Below are positions 36,379 through 44,952 of a DNA stretch of 55,485 nucleotides, in pieces. The translations under genes and the position numbers were made by a program. The notes beneath the pieces are model-generated. The model ran no database searches and had not been told where the DNA came from. It saw only the letters and a list, made by a program, of their open reading frames with translations. Source of the DNA: Rhodoblastus acidophilus (lineage in GTDB: Bacteria > Pseudomonadota > Alphaproteobacteria > Rhizobiales > Beijerinckiaceae); assembly GCF_009720655.1 (NCBI RefSeq), contig NZ_WNKS01000024.1:1-55485 (forward strand). The letters run 5' to 3'. The first letter of the stretch is position 1; the number at the start of each line of letters is the position of its first letter.

Positions 36379-36675
36379 ATGAACGCCGCCGCCCAGCCCG
36401 ACCGTTACGTCAGCTTTCTCGACATTGATTTCGAGGGCAATATGGTGCGCGTGCTGACGCATCTGCGCCGCTACATCGACAATCCCGAGACCGGCAACGC
36501 CTTTTGGGACCGGTTCAAGGCCCGCCTCGCCGCCATCGAGGCCGGAGAAAACTCGATCACCGACAAGCTGCTGCTGCTGCATTCGCACGTCTATTACATG
36601 GTCGAGCTGTTCGAGGACCATGACGACGACCAGGCGCTCAAGGATTTGAAGACGCTTGAAGAGGAATGCTTTTGA
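36379..36675 (+). CDS. cowN: CowN, protects nitrogenase from CO
   Basis: A 98-residue protein. It matches the CowN family over its whole length: [56 protein letters not shown] and the ending LEEECF. CowN lets bacteria keep fixing nitrogen when carbon monoxide is present, by interacting with nitrogenase. Its presence implies that the organism carries nif genes outside this window. It has its own upstream region after the RcoM-like gene, with a candidate operator. Confidence 0.9.
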   Translation: MNAAAQPDRYVSFLDIDFEGNMVRVLTHLRRYIDNPETGNAFWDRFKARLAAIEAGENSITDKLLLLHSHVYYMVELFEDHDDDQALKDLKTLEEECF

Positions 36676-36815
36676 GGCGGCGGCGCCGCTTTATCAAAGC
36701 TAAATAAGGATCAGGGCCCTGCCGGACCGCTCCATCTCGCGCTAAAGTCGTAAGCGGCTGAATCGGGCGCCGTCTCCGTTTGGGCGAGAGGCGCGAGGCG
36801 ATCACGGAGGGCAAA

Positions 36816-37289
36816 ATGCGCAAAAACATCCTTGCGGCGGCGTCTGGCGCAATCCTGGCGCTTTCGCCCATGGCTTTCGCTCATCCCGCCGACAAATACA
36901 TCGCCAAGGCCATGCTCATGACGGCCGCCGCCGACGTGACCTTCGACAGCAAGCACGCTTTTGAAGAATTCAACATGGGCAGAGGCAAATTTTTGACCGG
37001 CATGACGGGCAACATCTATGTGTTCTGCTTCAATGCCGCAGACGGAAAATTCGTCGCCCAGGGCAACGTCAATGCGAAGGACCTGCTCGGCACGGACGTG
37101 AGGGCGCTCAAGGATCCGACGGGCAAGGCCTATGGCGAGGAAATCTACGCCGCCGGACAAAAGGAAGGCGTGATCGGCGAAGTCACCTATATGTTCGGCA
37201 AGCCGACCGACCCGAAACCGGCCCACAAAACCTCTTATGTGACGAGGGTGAACGCCGATTACGCCTGCGGCGTGGGCTACTACGACTAA
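36816..37289 (+). CDS. Periplasmic single Cache-domain protein
   Basis: A 157-residue secreted protein. The signal peptide is MRKNILAAASGAILALSPMA with cleavage near AFAHP. The rest resembles a stand-alone Cache sensor domain as found in chemoreceptors: GRGKFLTGMTGNIYVFCFN, then FVAQGNVNAKDLLGTDV, and a long strand region ending VTRVNADYACGVGYYD. Without a membrane or signalling part it may bind a small ligand and present it to a partner. ACGGAGG precedes the ATG. A terminator-like hairpin follows. Confidence 0.75.
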   Translation: MRKNILAAASGAILALSPMAFAHPADKYIAKAMLMTAAADVTFDSKHAFEEFNMGRGKFLTGMTGNIYVFCFNAADGKFVAQGNVNAKDLLGTDVRALKDPTGKAYGEEIYAAGQKEGVIGEVTYMFGKPTDPKPAHKTSYVTRVNADYACGVGYYD

Positions 37290-37296
37290 CCCCTTG

Positions 37297-37327
37297 GGAG
37301 GACGGAGCGGGCTCCCCGGATTTTTTT
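37297..37327 (+). terminator. Terminator after Cache-domain gene
   Basis: GGGAG pairs with CTCCC (with an inner GGAGC/GCTCC alternative), then CGGATTTTTTT. The seven-T run directly after the stem supports a Rho-independent terminator, 8 bp past the stop. Confidence 0.7.
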
Positions 37328-37358
37328 CGTCCGACCGCCGCCGTCCCCCCACCGCAAT

Positions 37359-38855
37359 TCAGTTCATGGTCGGGATCACGAAACTCGCGCCCTCCTTCAC
37401 GCCGGAGGGCCAGCGCGAGGTCACGGTCTTTGTTTTCGTATAGAACCGCACGGCGTCGGGACCGTGCTGGTTGAGATCGCCGAACGACGAACGCTTCCAG
37501 CCGCCAAAGGTGTAGTACGCGAGCGGCACGGGGATCGGCACATTGACGCCGACCATGCCAACATTGACGCGGGCGGCGAAATCGCGCGCAGAATCGCCGT
37601 CGCGCGTGTAAATGGCGACGCCATTGCCGTATTCGTGGTCGTTGCACATGCGCAGCGCGGTCTCGAAATTTTCCGCGCGCGCCACGCAGAGCACCGGGCC
37701 GAAAATCTCTTCCTTGTAGATGCGCATGTCAGTCGTGACCCCGTCGAACAGGCAGCCGCCCATATAAAACCCGTTCTCGTAGCCTTGCAGCGAGAACCCG
37801 CGTCCATCGACCAGCAGTTTTGCGCCTTCGCTCACGCCGAGGTCTACATAGGATTTGATCTTGTCGAGATGCGCCCGGGTCACCACCGGGCCGTAATCGG
37901 CTGAAGCGTCGGTTGAGGGGCCGATCTTCAAAGCCTCCACGCGCGGAACAAGTTTTTCGATCAACGCCTCTGCGGTCGCCTCTCCCACCGGCACGGCCAC
38001 CGAAATCGCCATGCAGCGTTCGCCCGCCGAGCCATAGCCGGCGCCGATCAGCGCATCGACCGTCTGATCGAGATCGGCGTCGGGCATGATCACCATATGG
38101 TTCTTCGCCCCGCCAAAACACTGCACGCGCTTTCCGTGGGCGCATCCCCGCGTGTAAATGTACTCCGCGATGGGGGTCGAGCCGACAAAACCGATGGCGC
38201 GAATGTCGGGATCGTCCAAAATGGCGTCCACCGCCTCCTTGTCGCCGTTGACGACATTCAGGATGCCAGCGGGTAGCCCAGCCTCGATCATCAGCTCCGC
38301 GAGCTTGAGCGGCACGCCGGGATCGCGTTCCGAAGGCTTGAGCACAAAGGCGTTGCCGCAGGCGATGGCCGGGCAGAATTTCCACATTGGGATCATCGCC
38401 GGGAAATTGAACGGGGTGATGCCCGCCACCACGCCCAGAGGCTGGCGCAGCGAATAGAGATCGATGCCGGGGCCGGCGTCGGTGGTGTATTCGCCCTTGA
38501 GCAGATGCGGGATGCCGATGCTGAATTCGGCCACTTCCAGACCGCGAACAATATCGCCGCGCGCGTCCGCAACCGTTTTTCCATGTTCGCGCGCCAGCAG
38601 ATCAGCCAGCTGGTCCATGTCGCGATTCAAAAGTTCAACGAATTTCATCATCACGCGGGCGCGGCGTTGCGGATTGGTCGCGGCCCAGGCGGGCTGCGCG
38701 TCGCGGGCGTTTTCGACCGCCGCGCGCACTTCAGCCTTGGAGGCCAGCGGCACGCGCGAAATGACCTCGCCGGTCATCGGCTGAAAACCATCGACGAAGC
38801 GGCCGGACGTCCCCTTGACGTGCCGGCCGCCGATGAAATGCGTCATTTCGCGCAT
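37359..38855 (-). CDS. mmsA: Methylmalonate-semialdehyde dehydrogenase (CoA-acylating)
   Basis: A 498-residue aldehyde dehydrogenase family member that converts methylmalonate semialdehyde to propionyl-CoA (and malonate semialdehyde to acetyl-CoA) in valine breakdown. The catalytic cysteine is in GSAGERCMAISVAVPVGE, which is typical of MmsA. GITPFNFPAMIPMWKFCPAI and FVGSTPIAEYIYTRGCAHGK are NAD/CoA family segments. The ATG at 38855 follows AAAGGGAGG. It is divergent from the acyl-CoA dehydrogenase operon. Confidence 0.96.
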   Translation of the reverse strand: MREMTHFIGGRHVKGTSGRFVDGFQPMTGEVISRVPLASKAEVRAAVENARDAQPAWAATNPQRRARVMMKFVELLNRDMDQLADLLAREHGKTVADARGDIVRGLEVAEFSIGIPHLLKGEYTTDAGPGIDLYSLRQPLGVVAGITPFNFPAMIPMWKFCPAIACGNAFVLKPSERDPGVPLKLAELMIEAGLPAGILNVVNGDKEAVDAILDDPDIRAIGFVGSTPIAEYIYTRGCAHGKRVQCFGGAKNHMVIMPDADLDQTVDALIGAGYGSAGERCMAISVAVPVGEATAEALIEKLVPRVEALKIGPSTDASADYGPVVTRAHLDKIKSYVDLGVSEGAKLLVDGRGFSLQGYENGFYMGGCLFDGVTTDMRIYKEEIFGPVLCVARAENFETALRMCNDHEYGNGVAIYTRDGDSARDFAARVNVGMVGVNVPIPVPLAYYTFGGWKRSSFGDLNQHGPDAVRFYTKTKTVTSRWPSGVKEGASFVIPTMN

Positions 38856-39124
38856 GTTTCGCCTCCCTTTTTGTTGCTTTCTCGGCGTTCGGGGGGGCCG
38901 AGGCAATGCGCGCCGTTGCGGAACCGATGTGCGCAAATCCACGGTCTCCGCCAGTTTATACGAAAGTCTTGCCGAAAAAGCTCAAGTCCATCGTGTGACC
39001 GCAGGTGTTTCCTCCATAAAAAATCTTGGTAGGTTGGGCCTCCTTCTCCCCTTGCGGGAGAAGGAGGCTCGCCGCCGTTCAGGCGGCGAGACGGATGAGG
39101 GGTTTTCCCAAAAAGAGAAGAAAA
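38856..39124. other. Divergent region mmsA/acyl-CoA dehydrogenase
   Basis: This region holds the mmsA ribosome binding site at its left and a REP-like palindromic element near its right end. No gene is evident. Confidence 0.5.
39039..39101. repeat. REP-like palindromic repeat
   Basis: GCCTCCTTCTCC and GGAGAAGGAGGC form a long perfect dyad around CCTTGC, followed by a second dyad CTCGCCGCC/GGCGGCGAG and ACGGATGAGG. This double hairpin recurs in many alphaproteobacterial genomes. It abuts the acyl-CoA dehydrogenase start, so an ATG at 39095 lies inside the repeat and is unlikely to be used. Confidence 0.7.
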
Positions 39125-40273
39125 GTGTCCTCCCCATTGTTTGCCCTGAACGACGACCACCGCGCCATCACCGACATGGCGCAGACTTTTGCGCGCGAAA
39201 AGATCGCGCCCCATGCGCTGGACTGGGACGAGCGCAAGCATTTTCCGACCGACGTCTTGCGCGAGGCGGCGGCGCTCGGCATGGCCGGGATTTACGCGCG
39301 AGAAGACATCGGCGGCTCCGGCCTGTCTCGTCTCGACGCCGTGCTGATTTTCGAGGCCCTTTCGCGCGGCTGCCCGACCGTCGCCGCCTATCTCTCCATC
39401 CACAACATGTGCGCGTGGATGATCGACCGCTTCGGCGACGCCGCCCAGCGAGAAAAATGGGGGCCGGGCCTTTGCGGCATGGACCTGCTCGCCTCCTATT
39501 GCCTGACAGAGCCTTCGGCGGGCTCGGACGCCGCCGCGATCAAAATGAAGGCGCGGCGCGACGGCGATTTTTATGTCCTCGATGGCGTCAAACAGTTCAT
39601 TTCCGGCGCCGGCGTCTCCGACCTCTACGTAATCATGGCGCGCACGTCGGATGAGGGCGCGCGCGGCCTGACCGCCTTTGTCGTGGAAAAGGATCGGCTA
39701 AGTTTTGGGGCCAACGAGAAAAAGATGGGCTGGAACGCCCAGCCCACCCGGCAGGTCATTTGCGAGGACTGCCGCGTTCCCGCGCAAAACCGGCTCGGCG
39801 ACGAAGGCCAGGGGTTTCGCATCGCCATGGCCGGCCTCGACGGCGGCCGGCTCAACATCGCCGCCTGCTCGCTGGGCGGCGCGGCGGAAGCGCTCGACAA
39901 GGCCGTGACCTATATGGGCGAGCGCCAAGCCTTCGGCAAAAAGCTCGACACGTTTCAGGCGCTGCAATTCCGCCTCGCCGATATGGCGATCGACCTGGAG
40001 GCGTCGCGCACATTCCTGTGGCGCGCCGCCAGCGCGCTGGACGCCAAGACGCCCGACGCCACCGCGCTCTGCGCCATGGCGAAAAAATTCGTCACCGACG
40101 CCTGTTTCGCCGTGGCTAATGACGCGCTGCAATTGCACGGCGGCTACGGCTATCTCGCCGATTACGGCGTCGAAAAGATCGTGCGCGACCTGCGCGTCCA
40201 CCAGATTCTTGAAGGATCGAACGAAATCATGCGGCTGATCGTCGCCCGGCATTTGATCGAAAACAGAGGTTGA
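39125..40273 (+). CDS. Acyl-CoA dehydrogenase, probable isobutyryl-CoA dehydrogenase
   Basis: A 382-residue FAD enzyme. The family segments are YCLTEPSAGSDAAAIKMKA (substrate/FAD loop), GWNAQPTRQVICEDCRVP, MGERQAFGKKLDTFQALQFR and LHGGYGYLADYGVEKIVRD. ILEGSNEIMRLIVAR holds the catalytic glutamate. Its place next to mmsA, mmsB and an enoyl-CoA hydratase points to isobutyryl-CoA oxidation to methacrylyl-CoA. The GTG at 39125 is chosen because the upstream ATG lies inside a repeat. Confidence 0.92.
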   Translation: MSSPLFALNDDHRAITDMAQTFAREKIAPHALDWDERKHFPTDVLREAAALGMAGIYAREDIGGSGLSRLDAVLIFEALSRGCPTVAAYLSIHNMCAWMIDRFGDAAQREKWGPGLCGMDLLASYCLTEPSAGSDAAAIKMKARRDGDFYVLDGVKQFISGAGVSDLYVIMARTSDEGARGLTAFVVEKDRLSFGANEKKMGWNAQPTRQVICEDCRVPAQNRLGDEGQGFRIAMAGLDGGRLNIAACSLGGAAEALDKAVTYMGERQAFGKKLDTFQALQFRLADMAIDLEASRTFLWRAASALDAKTPDATALCAMAKKFVTDACFAVANDALQLHGGYGYLADYGVEKIVRDLRVHQILEGSNEIMRLIVARHLIENRG

Positions 40274-40282
40274 GGACCGTTC

Positions 40283-40397
40283 TCATGGCCATGGTTCGAG
40301 ACGCAAGGCTGCGCCTTGCTCCTCACCATGAGGGCGTTTCCGATAAGTAGCCCTCATCCTGAGGAGCCGCTGAAAGCGGCGTCTCGAAGGAGAGGGC
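40283..40397. repeat. Pair of inverted REP-like palindromes, copy A
   Basis: Two elements of about 50 bp lie head to head between the acyl-CoA dehydrogenase and mmsB. Each has a CTCATxxTGAGGAG part, a GC hairpin, and CGTCTCGAA or its complement. The left one (about 40283-40336) is an inverted copy of the right one at 43781-43829. It may act as an mRNA processing or stability element inside the operon. Confidence 0.75.
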
Positions 40398-40417
40398 GGT
40401 CCACGAAAGGGGGGAAA

Positions 40418-41311
40418 ATGACAACAATCGCCTTCATCGGCCTCGGCAACATGGGCGGTCCGATGGCCGCCAATCTGGTCAAGGCGGGCCATCGCGTGCT
40501 CGGCTTCGATTTTTCGAATGCCGCGCTCGCCAAGGCGCGCGAGGCGGGGGTCGAAGCCGCGCAAAGCAGCGCCGAGGCCGCCGGACAGGCCGAGGTCGTC
40601 ATCACCATGCTGCCAACCGGCAAGCACTTGTTGGCCGCGCTGGAAGCGGAAGATGGCCTGTTGCGCGCCGCGAAAAAAGGCGCGCTGCTGATCGACTGTT
40701 CGACCGTGGACATGGAAAGCGCCCGCACCGCCCACACCCTCGCGGGGCAACGCCACCTCAAATCGGTGGACGCCCCGGTGTCGGGCGGCGTCGGCGGCGC
40801 GGTGGCCGCCACCCTCACTTTCATGGTCGGCGGCGCCGAAGACGCGGTGGCGCTCGCCCGCCCGATCCTGGAGGCGATGGGCAAGAAGATCGTGCATTGC
40901 GGCGGGGCCGGTGCCGGTCAGGCGGCGAAAATCTGCAACAACATGATCCTCGGCATTTCCATGATCGGCGTCTCCGAAGCGTTTATCCTCGGCGAAAAGC
41001 TCGGCCTGACGCATCAGGCGCTGTTCGATGTCGCCTCCACGGCCAGCGGCCAATGCTGGTCGCTCACAAGCTACTGCCCCGTGCCCGGCCCGGTGCCGAC
41101 AAGCCCCGCCAACCGCGATTACGCCCCCGGCTTCGCCGCGCCTCTCATGCTGAAAGACCTGAACCTGTCGCAGTCGGCGGCCAAAAATTCCGGCGCGCAT
41201 ACCCCGCTCGGCCGCCGCGCGGCGGAAATTTTCACCGCTTTCGTGAACCACGGAGGCGCGGAAAAGGATTTTTCCGGTATCATCGAATTCCTGCGCGCCG
41301 CCGAGGGCTGA
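40418..41311 (+). CDS. mmsB: 3-hydroxyisobutyrate dehydrogenase
   Basis: A 297-residue NAD-dependent enzyme that oxidises 3-hydroxyisobutyrate to methylmalonate semialdehyde, the substrate of MmsA. The cofactor fold is [20 protein letters not shown], the substrate motif is [11 protein letters not shown], and the catalytic lysine lies in [17 protein letters not shown] at about residue 170. AGGGGGG lies just before the ATG at 40418. The hydratase gene follows after 1 bp. Confidence 0.96.
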   Translation: MTTIAFIGLGNMGGPMAANLVKAGHRVLGFDFSNAALAKAREAGVEAAQSSAEAAGQAEVVITMLPTGKHLLAALEAEDGLLRAAKKGALLIDCSTVDMESARTAHTLAGQRHLKSVDAPVSGGVGGAVAATLTFMVGGAEDAVALARPILEAMGKKIVHCGGAGAGQAAKICNNMILGISMIGVSEAFILGEKLGLTHQALFDVASTASGQCWSLTSYCPVPGPVPTSPANRDYAPGFAAPLMLKDLNLSQSAAKNSGAHTPLGRRAAEIFTAFVNHGGAEKDFSGIIEFLRAAEG

Positions 41312-41312
41312 C

Positions 41313-42089
41313 ATGGCCGAGTACGAAACACTTTTGGTCGAACGCCGCGACCGCGTGGCGCTGATCACGCTCAACCGGCCGAAGCAGCTCAACGCACTCA
41401 ATGTGCAGATGGCCCACGACATCACCGACGCCGCGCGCGAACTGGATGCGGACGAGAGCATCGGCTGCATCGTGGTGACCGGAGGCGCAAAAGCTTTTGC
41501 GGCGGGCGCAGACATCAAGGAAATGACCGACCTGTCCTACATGGACGCCCACAGGCTGGACTGGTTTCACCTCTGGGATTTGCTGGCGGGCGTGCGCAAA
41601 CCGATGATCGCCGCCGTCTCCGGCTATGCGCTCGGCGGCGGCTGCGAACTGGCGATGATCTGCGATTTCATCATCGCCTCCGACACGGCGAAATTCGGCC
41701 AGCCGGAAATCAAACTCGGCGTCATGCCCGGCATTGGCGGCTCGCAGCGCCTGACCCGCGCCGTCGGCAAAGCCAAGGCGATGGACATGATCCTGACCGG
41801 CCGCATGATGGACGCGGCGGAAGCCGAGCGCTCCGGCCTCGTCTCGCGCGTGGTCCCGCCCGAACGCCTGATGGACGAGACGCTAGACGCCGCAAAACTG
41901 ATCGCCTCGATGTCGCTGCCGTCCACACGGATGAACAAGGAGGCGGTGAACGTCGCCTTCGAAATGCCGCTGGCGCAGGGGGTGCGCTTCGAGCGCCGCG
42001 TCTTCCAGGCGACTTTTGCCATGAACGACCAGAAGGAGGGCATGGCGGCATTCGTGCAAAAACGTCCGGCAAATTTCACCCATGACTGA
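41313..42089 (+). CDS. Enoyl-CoA hydratase
   Basis: A 258-residue crotonase-superfamily enzyme with both catalytic glutamates, Glu112 ([15 protein letters not shown]) and Glu132 ([15 protein letters not shown]), so a true hydratase rather than an isomerase or hydrolase. In this setting it should hydrate methacrylyl-CoA to 3-hydroxyisobutyryl-CoA, although a general short-chain role is possible. It lies 1 bp after mmsB and overlaps the next gene by 8 bp. Confidence 0.94.
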   Translation: MAEYETLLVERRDRVALITLNRPKQLNALNVQMAHDITDAARELDADESIGCIVVTGGAKAFAAGADIKEMTDLSYMDAHRLDWFHLWDLLAGVRKPMIAAVSGYALGGGCELAMICDFIIASDTAKFGQPEIKLGVMPGIGGSQRLTRAVGKAKAMDMILTGRMMDAAEAERSGLVSRVVPPERLMDETLDAAKLIASMSLPSTRMNKEAVNVAFEMPLAQGVRFERRVFQATFAMNDQKEGMAAFVQKRPANFTHD

Positions 42090-43176
42090 CATCGACGCCC
42101 TGGTGATTGGCGCCGGCGTGATCGGCCTCGCGGTCGCCCGCGCCCTTGCGCTCACCGGGCGCAGCGTGGTCGTGCTGGAAACGGCGGATCGCATCGGCTC
42201 GGAGACCTCGTCGCGCAACAGCGAGGTGATCCACGCCGGGCTCTATTATCCCACCGGCAGTCTGAAGGCGAAATTGTGCGTCTCTGGCCGCAAAAAACTC
42301 TACGCTTATTGCGAGAGCCGGGGCGTGACCTTCAAGCGCTGCGGAAAACTGGTGGTGGCGGCGGACGACAGCGAAATGCCGGGCCTGCGAGCGCTTGCGG
42401 CCAAAGGCGCCGCCAATGGCGTCGACGACCTCAAACTGATTTCGGCGGAAGAGGCCAAAAAGCTGGAGCCGGCGCTGGCCTGCGTCGGCGCGATCCTCTC
42501 CCCCTCCACCGGCATTTTCGACAGCCACGCCTATTTCCTGAGCCTCCAAGGCGACGCGGAGGCGGCGGGCGCGAGTTTCGCCCTCAAAACCCCGTTCCTG
42601 TCGGCGCAGGTCGAGGACGACGGCATCCTGGTCGAAGCCGGCGGGGCGGAGCCGATGCGGCTCAAAACAGCGCTGCTGGTCAATTGCGCCGGCCTTTACG
42701 CCTCGCGGGTGGCGGCGCGCATCGCGGGCCTCGATCCCGCGAAAATTCCGGAAACGCGCTACGCCCGGGGCAATTATTTCACCCTGCCGGGCCGCGCGCC
42801 GTTTTCACGCCTGATCTATCCCATGCCGATGAAACACGGGGTCGGTTTGCACCTCACTTTTGACGTCGGCGGGCAGGCGCGATTTGGGCCGGACGTCGAA
42901 TGGATCGACGACATCAATTATAATGTCGATCCCCGGCGCGCCAAAATGTTTAGCGACGCCATCCGCCGCTACTGGCCGGAAGCCCCGGTGGAAAAATTGT
43001 CCCCGGCCTATTGCGGCATCAGGCCGAAAATCGTGGGACCGGACCAGGATTCGGCGGATTTCCGCATCGACGGCCCGAAAAAACATGGCGTTCCCGGCCT
43101 GATAAACCTGTTCGGCATCGAGAGCCCGGGCCTCACCTCGTCACTGGCGATTGCGGAGCATGTCCTCAGCCTTTGA
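42082..43176 (+). CDS. FAD-dependent oxidoreductase (L-2-hydroxyglutarate dehydrogenase-like)
   Basis: A 364-residue DAO-family flavoprotein. The FAD-binding start is [20 protein letters not shown] and the FAD-covering region reads [20 protein letters not shown], a sequence typical of LhgO-like proteins. The C-terminal [20 protein letters not shown] closes the fold. Substrate is most likely a 2-hydroxy acid. It is the last gene of the mmsB-hydratase transcript (8-bp overlap) and overlaps the convergent PsiE-like gene by 36 bp. Confidence 0.9.
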   Translation: MTDIDALVIGAGVIGLAVARALALTGRSVVVLETADRIGSETSSRNSEVIHAGLYYPTGSLKAKLCVSGRKKLYAYCESRGVTFKRCGKLVVAADDSEMPGLRALAAKGAANGVDDLKLISAEEAKKLEPALACVGAILSPSTGIFDSHAYFLSLQGDAEAAGASFALKTPFLSAQVEDDGILVEAGGAEPMRLKTALLVNCAGLYASRVAARIAGLDPAKIPETRYARGNYFTLPGRAPFSRLIYPMPMKHGVGLHLTFDVGGQARFGPDVEWIDDINYNVDPRRAKMFSDAIRRYWPEAPVEKLSPAYCGIRPKIVGPDQDSADFRIDGPKKHGVPGLINLFGIESPGLTSSLAIAEHVLSL

Positions 43177-43659
43177 CGGCCGGCTGTCGGGAGGCTCCAG
43201 ATTCTGCGCGAAGCGGACGACGAGATACATCACGCCCAAAAGCACCGCCGCGCCGACCCAGAGCAAAAAGTCCTGCGGGCTCGGCAGGGTCGATTGCACC
43301 GGCATGGTGATCAATTTTCGCACCAACACGACGATGGCGACTTCAACAAAAGTGTCCACGTTCAGCTTGTGACCGCGCATATATCGGATTTCGGCGGTGA
43401 TCAGCGCCGACACCGTCCACAGCAGCATCAGCGTGCCCAGACCGTGCAAAAACCCTTGGGCGAGATTGTCGGCGCCGACCGCCGTCCAAATGTCCATGAC
43501 GAACAGCCAGGTGAACAGCAGGACGGAGGCGCCGAGCGCCAATCCCAGCACCAGATGGGCGAGGCCGTTCAGCCAGGACATCAGGTCCAGGACGAAATCG
43601 TTGAACGGACGCAGGCCCTCGGGCAGCTTCAGTTCATTGAGGGGTTCACGCGGCTCCAT
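43141..43659 (-). CDS. PsiE-like membrane protein
   Basis: A 172-residue inner-membrane protein with four helices. VLGLALGASVLLFTWLFVMD, FLHGLGTLMLLWTVSALITA and DTFVEVAIVVLVRKLITMPV match the phosphate-starvation-inducible PsiE family, whose role is unknown. The C-terminal tail is soluble and charged. It has no obvious partner; its 3' end overlaps the flavoprotein gene. Confidence 0.78.
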   Translation of the reverse strand: MEPREPLNELKLPEGLRPFNDFVLDLMSWLNGLAHLVLGLALGASVLLFTWLFVMDIWTAVGADNLAQGFLHGLGTLMLLWTVSALITAEIRYMRGHKLNVDTFVEVAIVVLVRKLITMPVQSTLPSPQDFLLWVGAAVLLGVMYLVVRFAQNLEPPDSRPSKAEDMLRNRQ

Positions 43660-43710
43660 TGGCCCTCCAACGAAAAACCGACGCTCGCGGCGCCGGTGCG
43701 GTTCGTGGCC

Positions 43711-43829
43711 CGCCCTCGCCCGTCGAGACGCCGCCTGCCGGCGGCTCCTCAGGGTGAGGGCGACTTGACTATAGAGAATTCCTCATGGTGAGGAGGCCGC
43801 GACAGCGGCCGTCTCGAACCATGGCCATC
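43711..43829. repeat. Pair of REP-like palindromes, copy B
   Basis: Two more elements of the type seen at 40283-40397. The right one (about 43781-43829) reads CCTCATGGTGAGGAGGCC, a GC stem, then CGTCTCGAACCATGGCC, and is the inverse of the left element at 40283. They lie between the convergent ends of asd and upstream of PsiE. Confidence 0.75.
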
Positions 43830-43838
43830 GGAACGACT

Positions 43839-44873
43839 TCAGGCCGCCATCTTCTTCGGCGTCAGCAGCTTGCGATTGATCATCGCCTCGGCGATCTGCA
43901 CCGCGTTCAGCGCCGCGCCTTTTCGAAGATTGTCGGAGACGCACCAGAAGGCCAGACCGTTCTCCACTGTCGCGTCCTCGCGGATGCGCGAAATGTAGGT
44001 GGCGTCTTCGCCGGCCGCCTCATGCGGAGTGATGTAGCCGCCGGGCTCGCGCTTGTCGATCACCAGCACGCCGGGCGCCTCGCGCAAAATCTTGCGCGCT
44101 TCATCCGCCGTCACCGGCCTCTCGAATTCGACATTCACCGCTTCGGAATGCGAGATGAACACCGGCACGCGGACGCAAGTCGCGGTCAGCTTGATCTTCG
44201 GGTCGAGAATCTTTTTCGTCTCGGCCATCATCTTCCACTCTTCCTTGGTAAAGCCGTCTTCCATGAAGACGTCGATCTGCGGGATGAGATTGAAGGCGAT
44301 GCGCTTCGGGAATTTCTTGCTCTCGACCTGATCGGAGACGAACACGGCGCGGGTCTGGGCGAACAGTTCGTCCATGCCTTCCTTGCCGGCGCCGGACACC
44401 GACTGGTAGGTCGAAACCACCACGCGCTTGATGCCGAACGCGTCATGCAAAGGCTTCAGCGCCACCACGAGTTGCGCCGTCGAGCAGTTCGGATTGGCGA
44501 CGATGTTCTTCTTGCCGAAACCCACGAGCGCGTCGGCGTTCACTTCCGGCACCACCAGCGGCACATCGGAATCGTAGCGCCATGCGGAGGAATTATCGAT
44601 CACCACACATTTCTGCGCGCCGATTTTCGGCGACCAGAGTTTGGACACGTCGCCGCCGGCCGACATCAGGGCGATGTCCACGTCGGAAAAATCATAGGTG
44701 TCGAGATGCTTGCATTTCAGGGTCTTGTCGCCGTAGGAGACTTCCGTGCCGATCGAGCGCGAGGAGGCGAGCGCCACCACCTCATCCGCCGGGAACTGAC
44801 GTTCGGCCAGAATATCCAGCATTTCGCGGCCCACATTTCCCGTGGCGCCGACGACAGCGACCTTGTAACCCAT
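43839..44873 (-). CDS. asd: Aspartate-semialdehyde dehydrogenase
   Basis: A 344-residue enzyme of the aspartate pathway (lysine, threonine, methionine, diaminopimelate). The NADP fold is VAVVGATGNVGREMLDIL, the catalytic cysteine is Cys130 in VANPNCSTAQL, and VPVFISHSEAVNVEFE is a late family segment. GGAGAGG precedes the ATG at 44873. It stands alone. Confidence 0.97.
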   Translation of the reverse strand: MGYKVAVVGATGNVGREMLDILAERQFPADEVVALASSRSIGTEVSYGDKTLKCKHLDTYDFSDVDIALMSAGGDVSKLWSPKIGAQKCVVIDNSSAWRYDSDVPLVVPEVNADALVGFGKKNIVANPNCSTAQLVVALKPLHDAFGIKRVVVSTYQSVSGAGKEGMDELFAQTRAVFVSDQVESKKFPKRIAFNLIPQIDVFMEDGFTKEEWKMMAETKKILDPKIKLTATCVRVPVFISHSEAVNVEFERPVTADEARKILREAPGVLVIDKREPGGYITPHEAAGEDATYISRIREDATVENGLAFWCVSDNLRKGAALNAVQIAEAMINRKLLTPKKMAA

Positions 44874-44952
44874 GATCCTCTCCAGATTTAAGGCCGAGTG
44901 ACTACAGCATCGGGAGAGTGAGGGCAATGCGCCATATGGGCTGAACTTCGGC

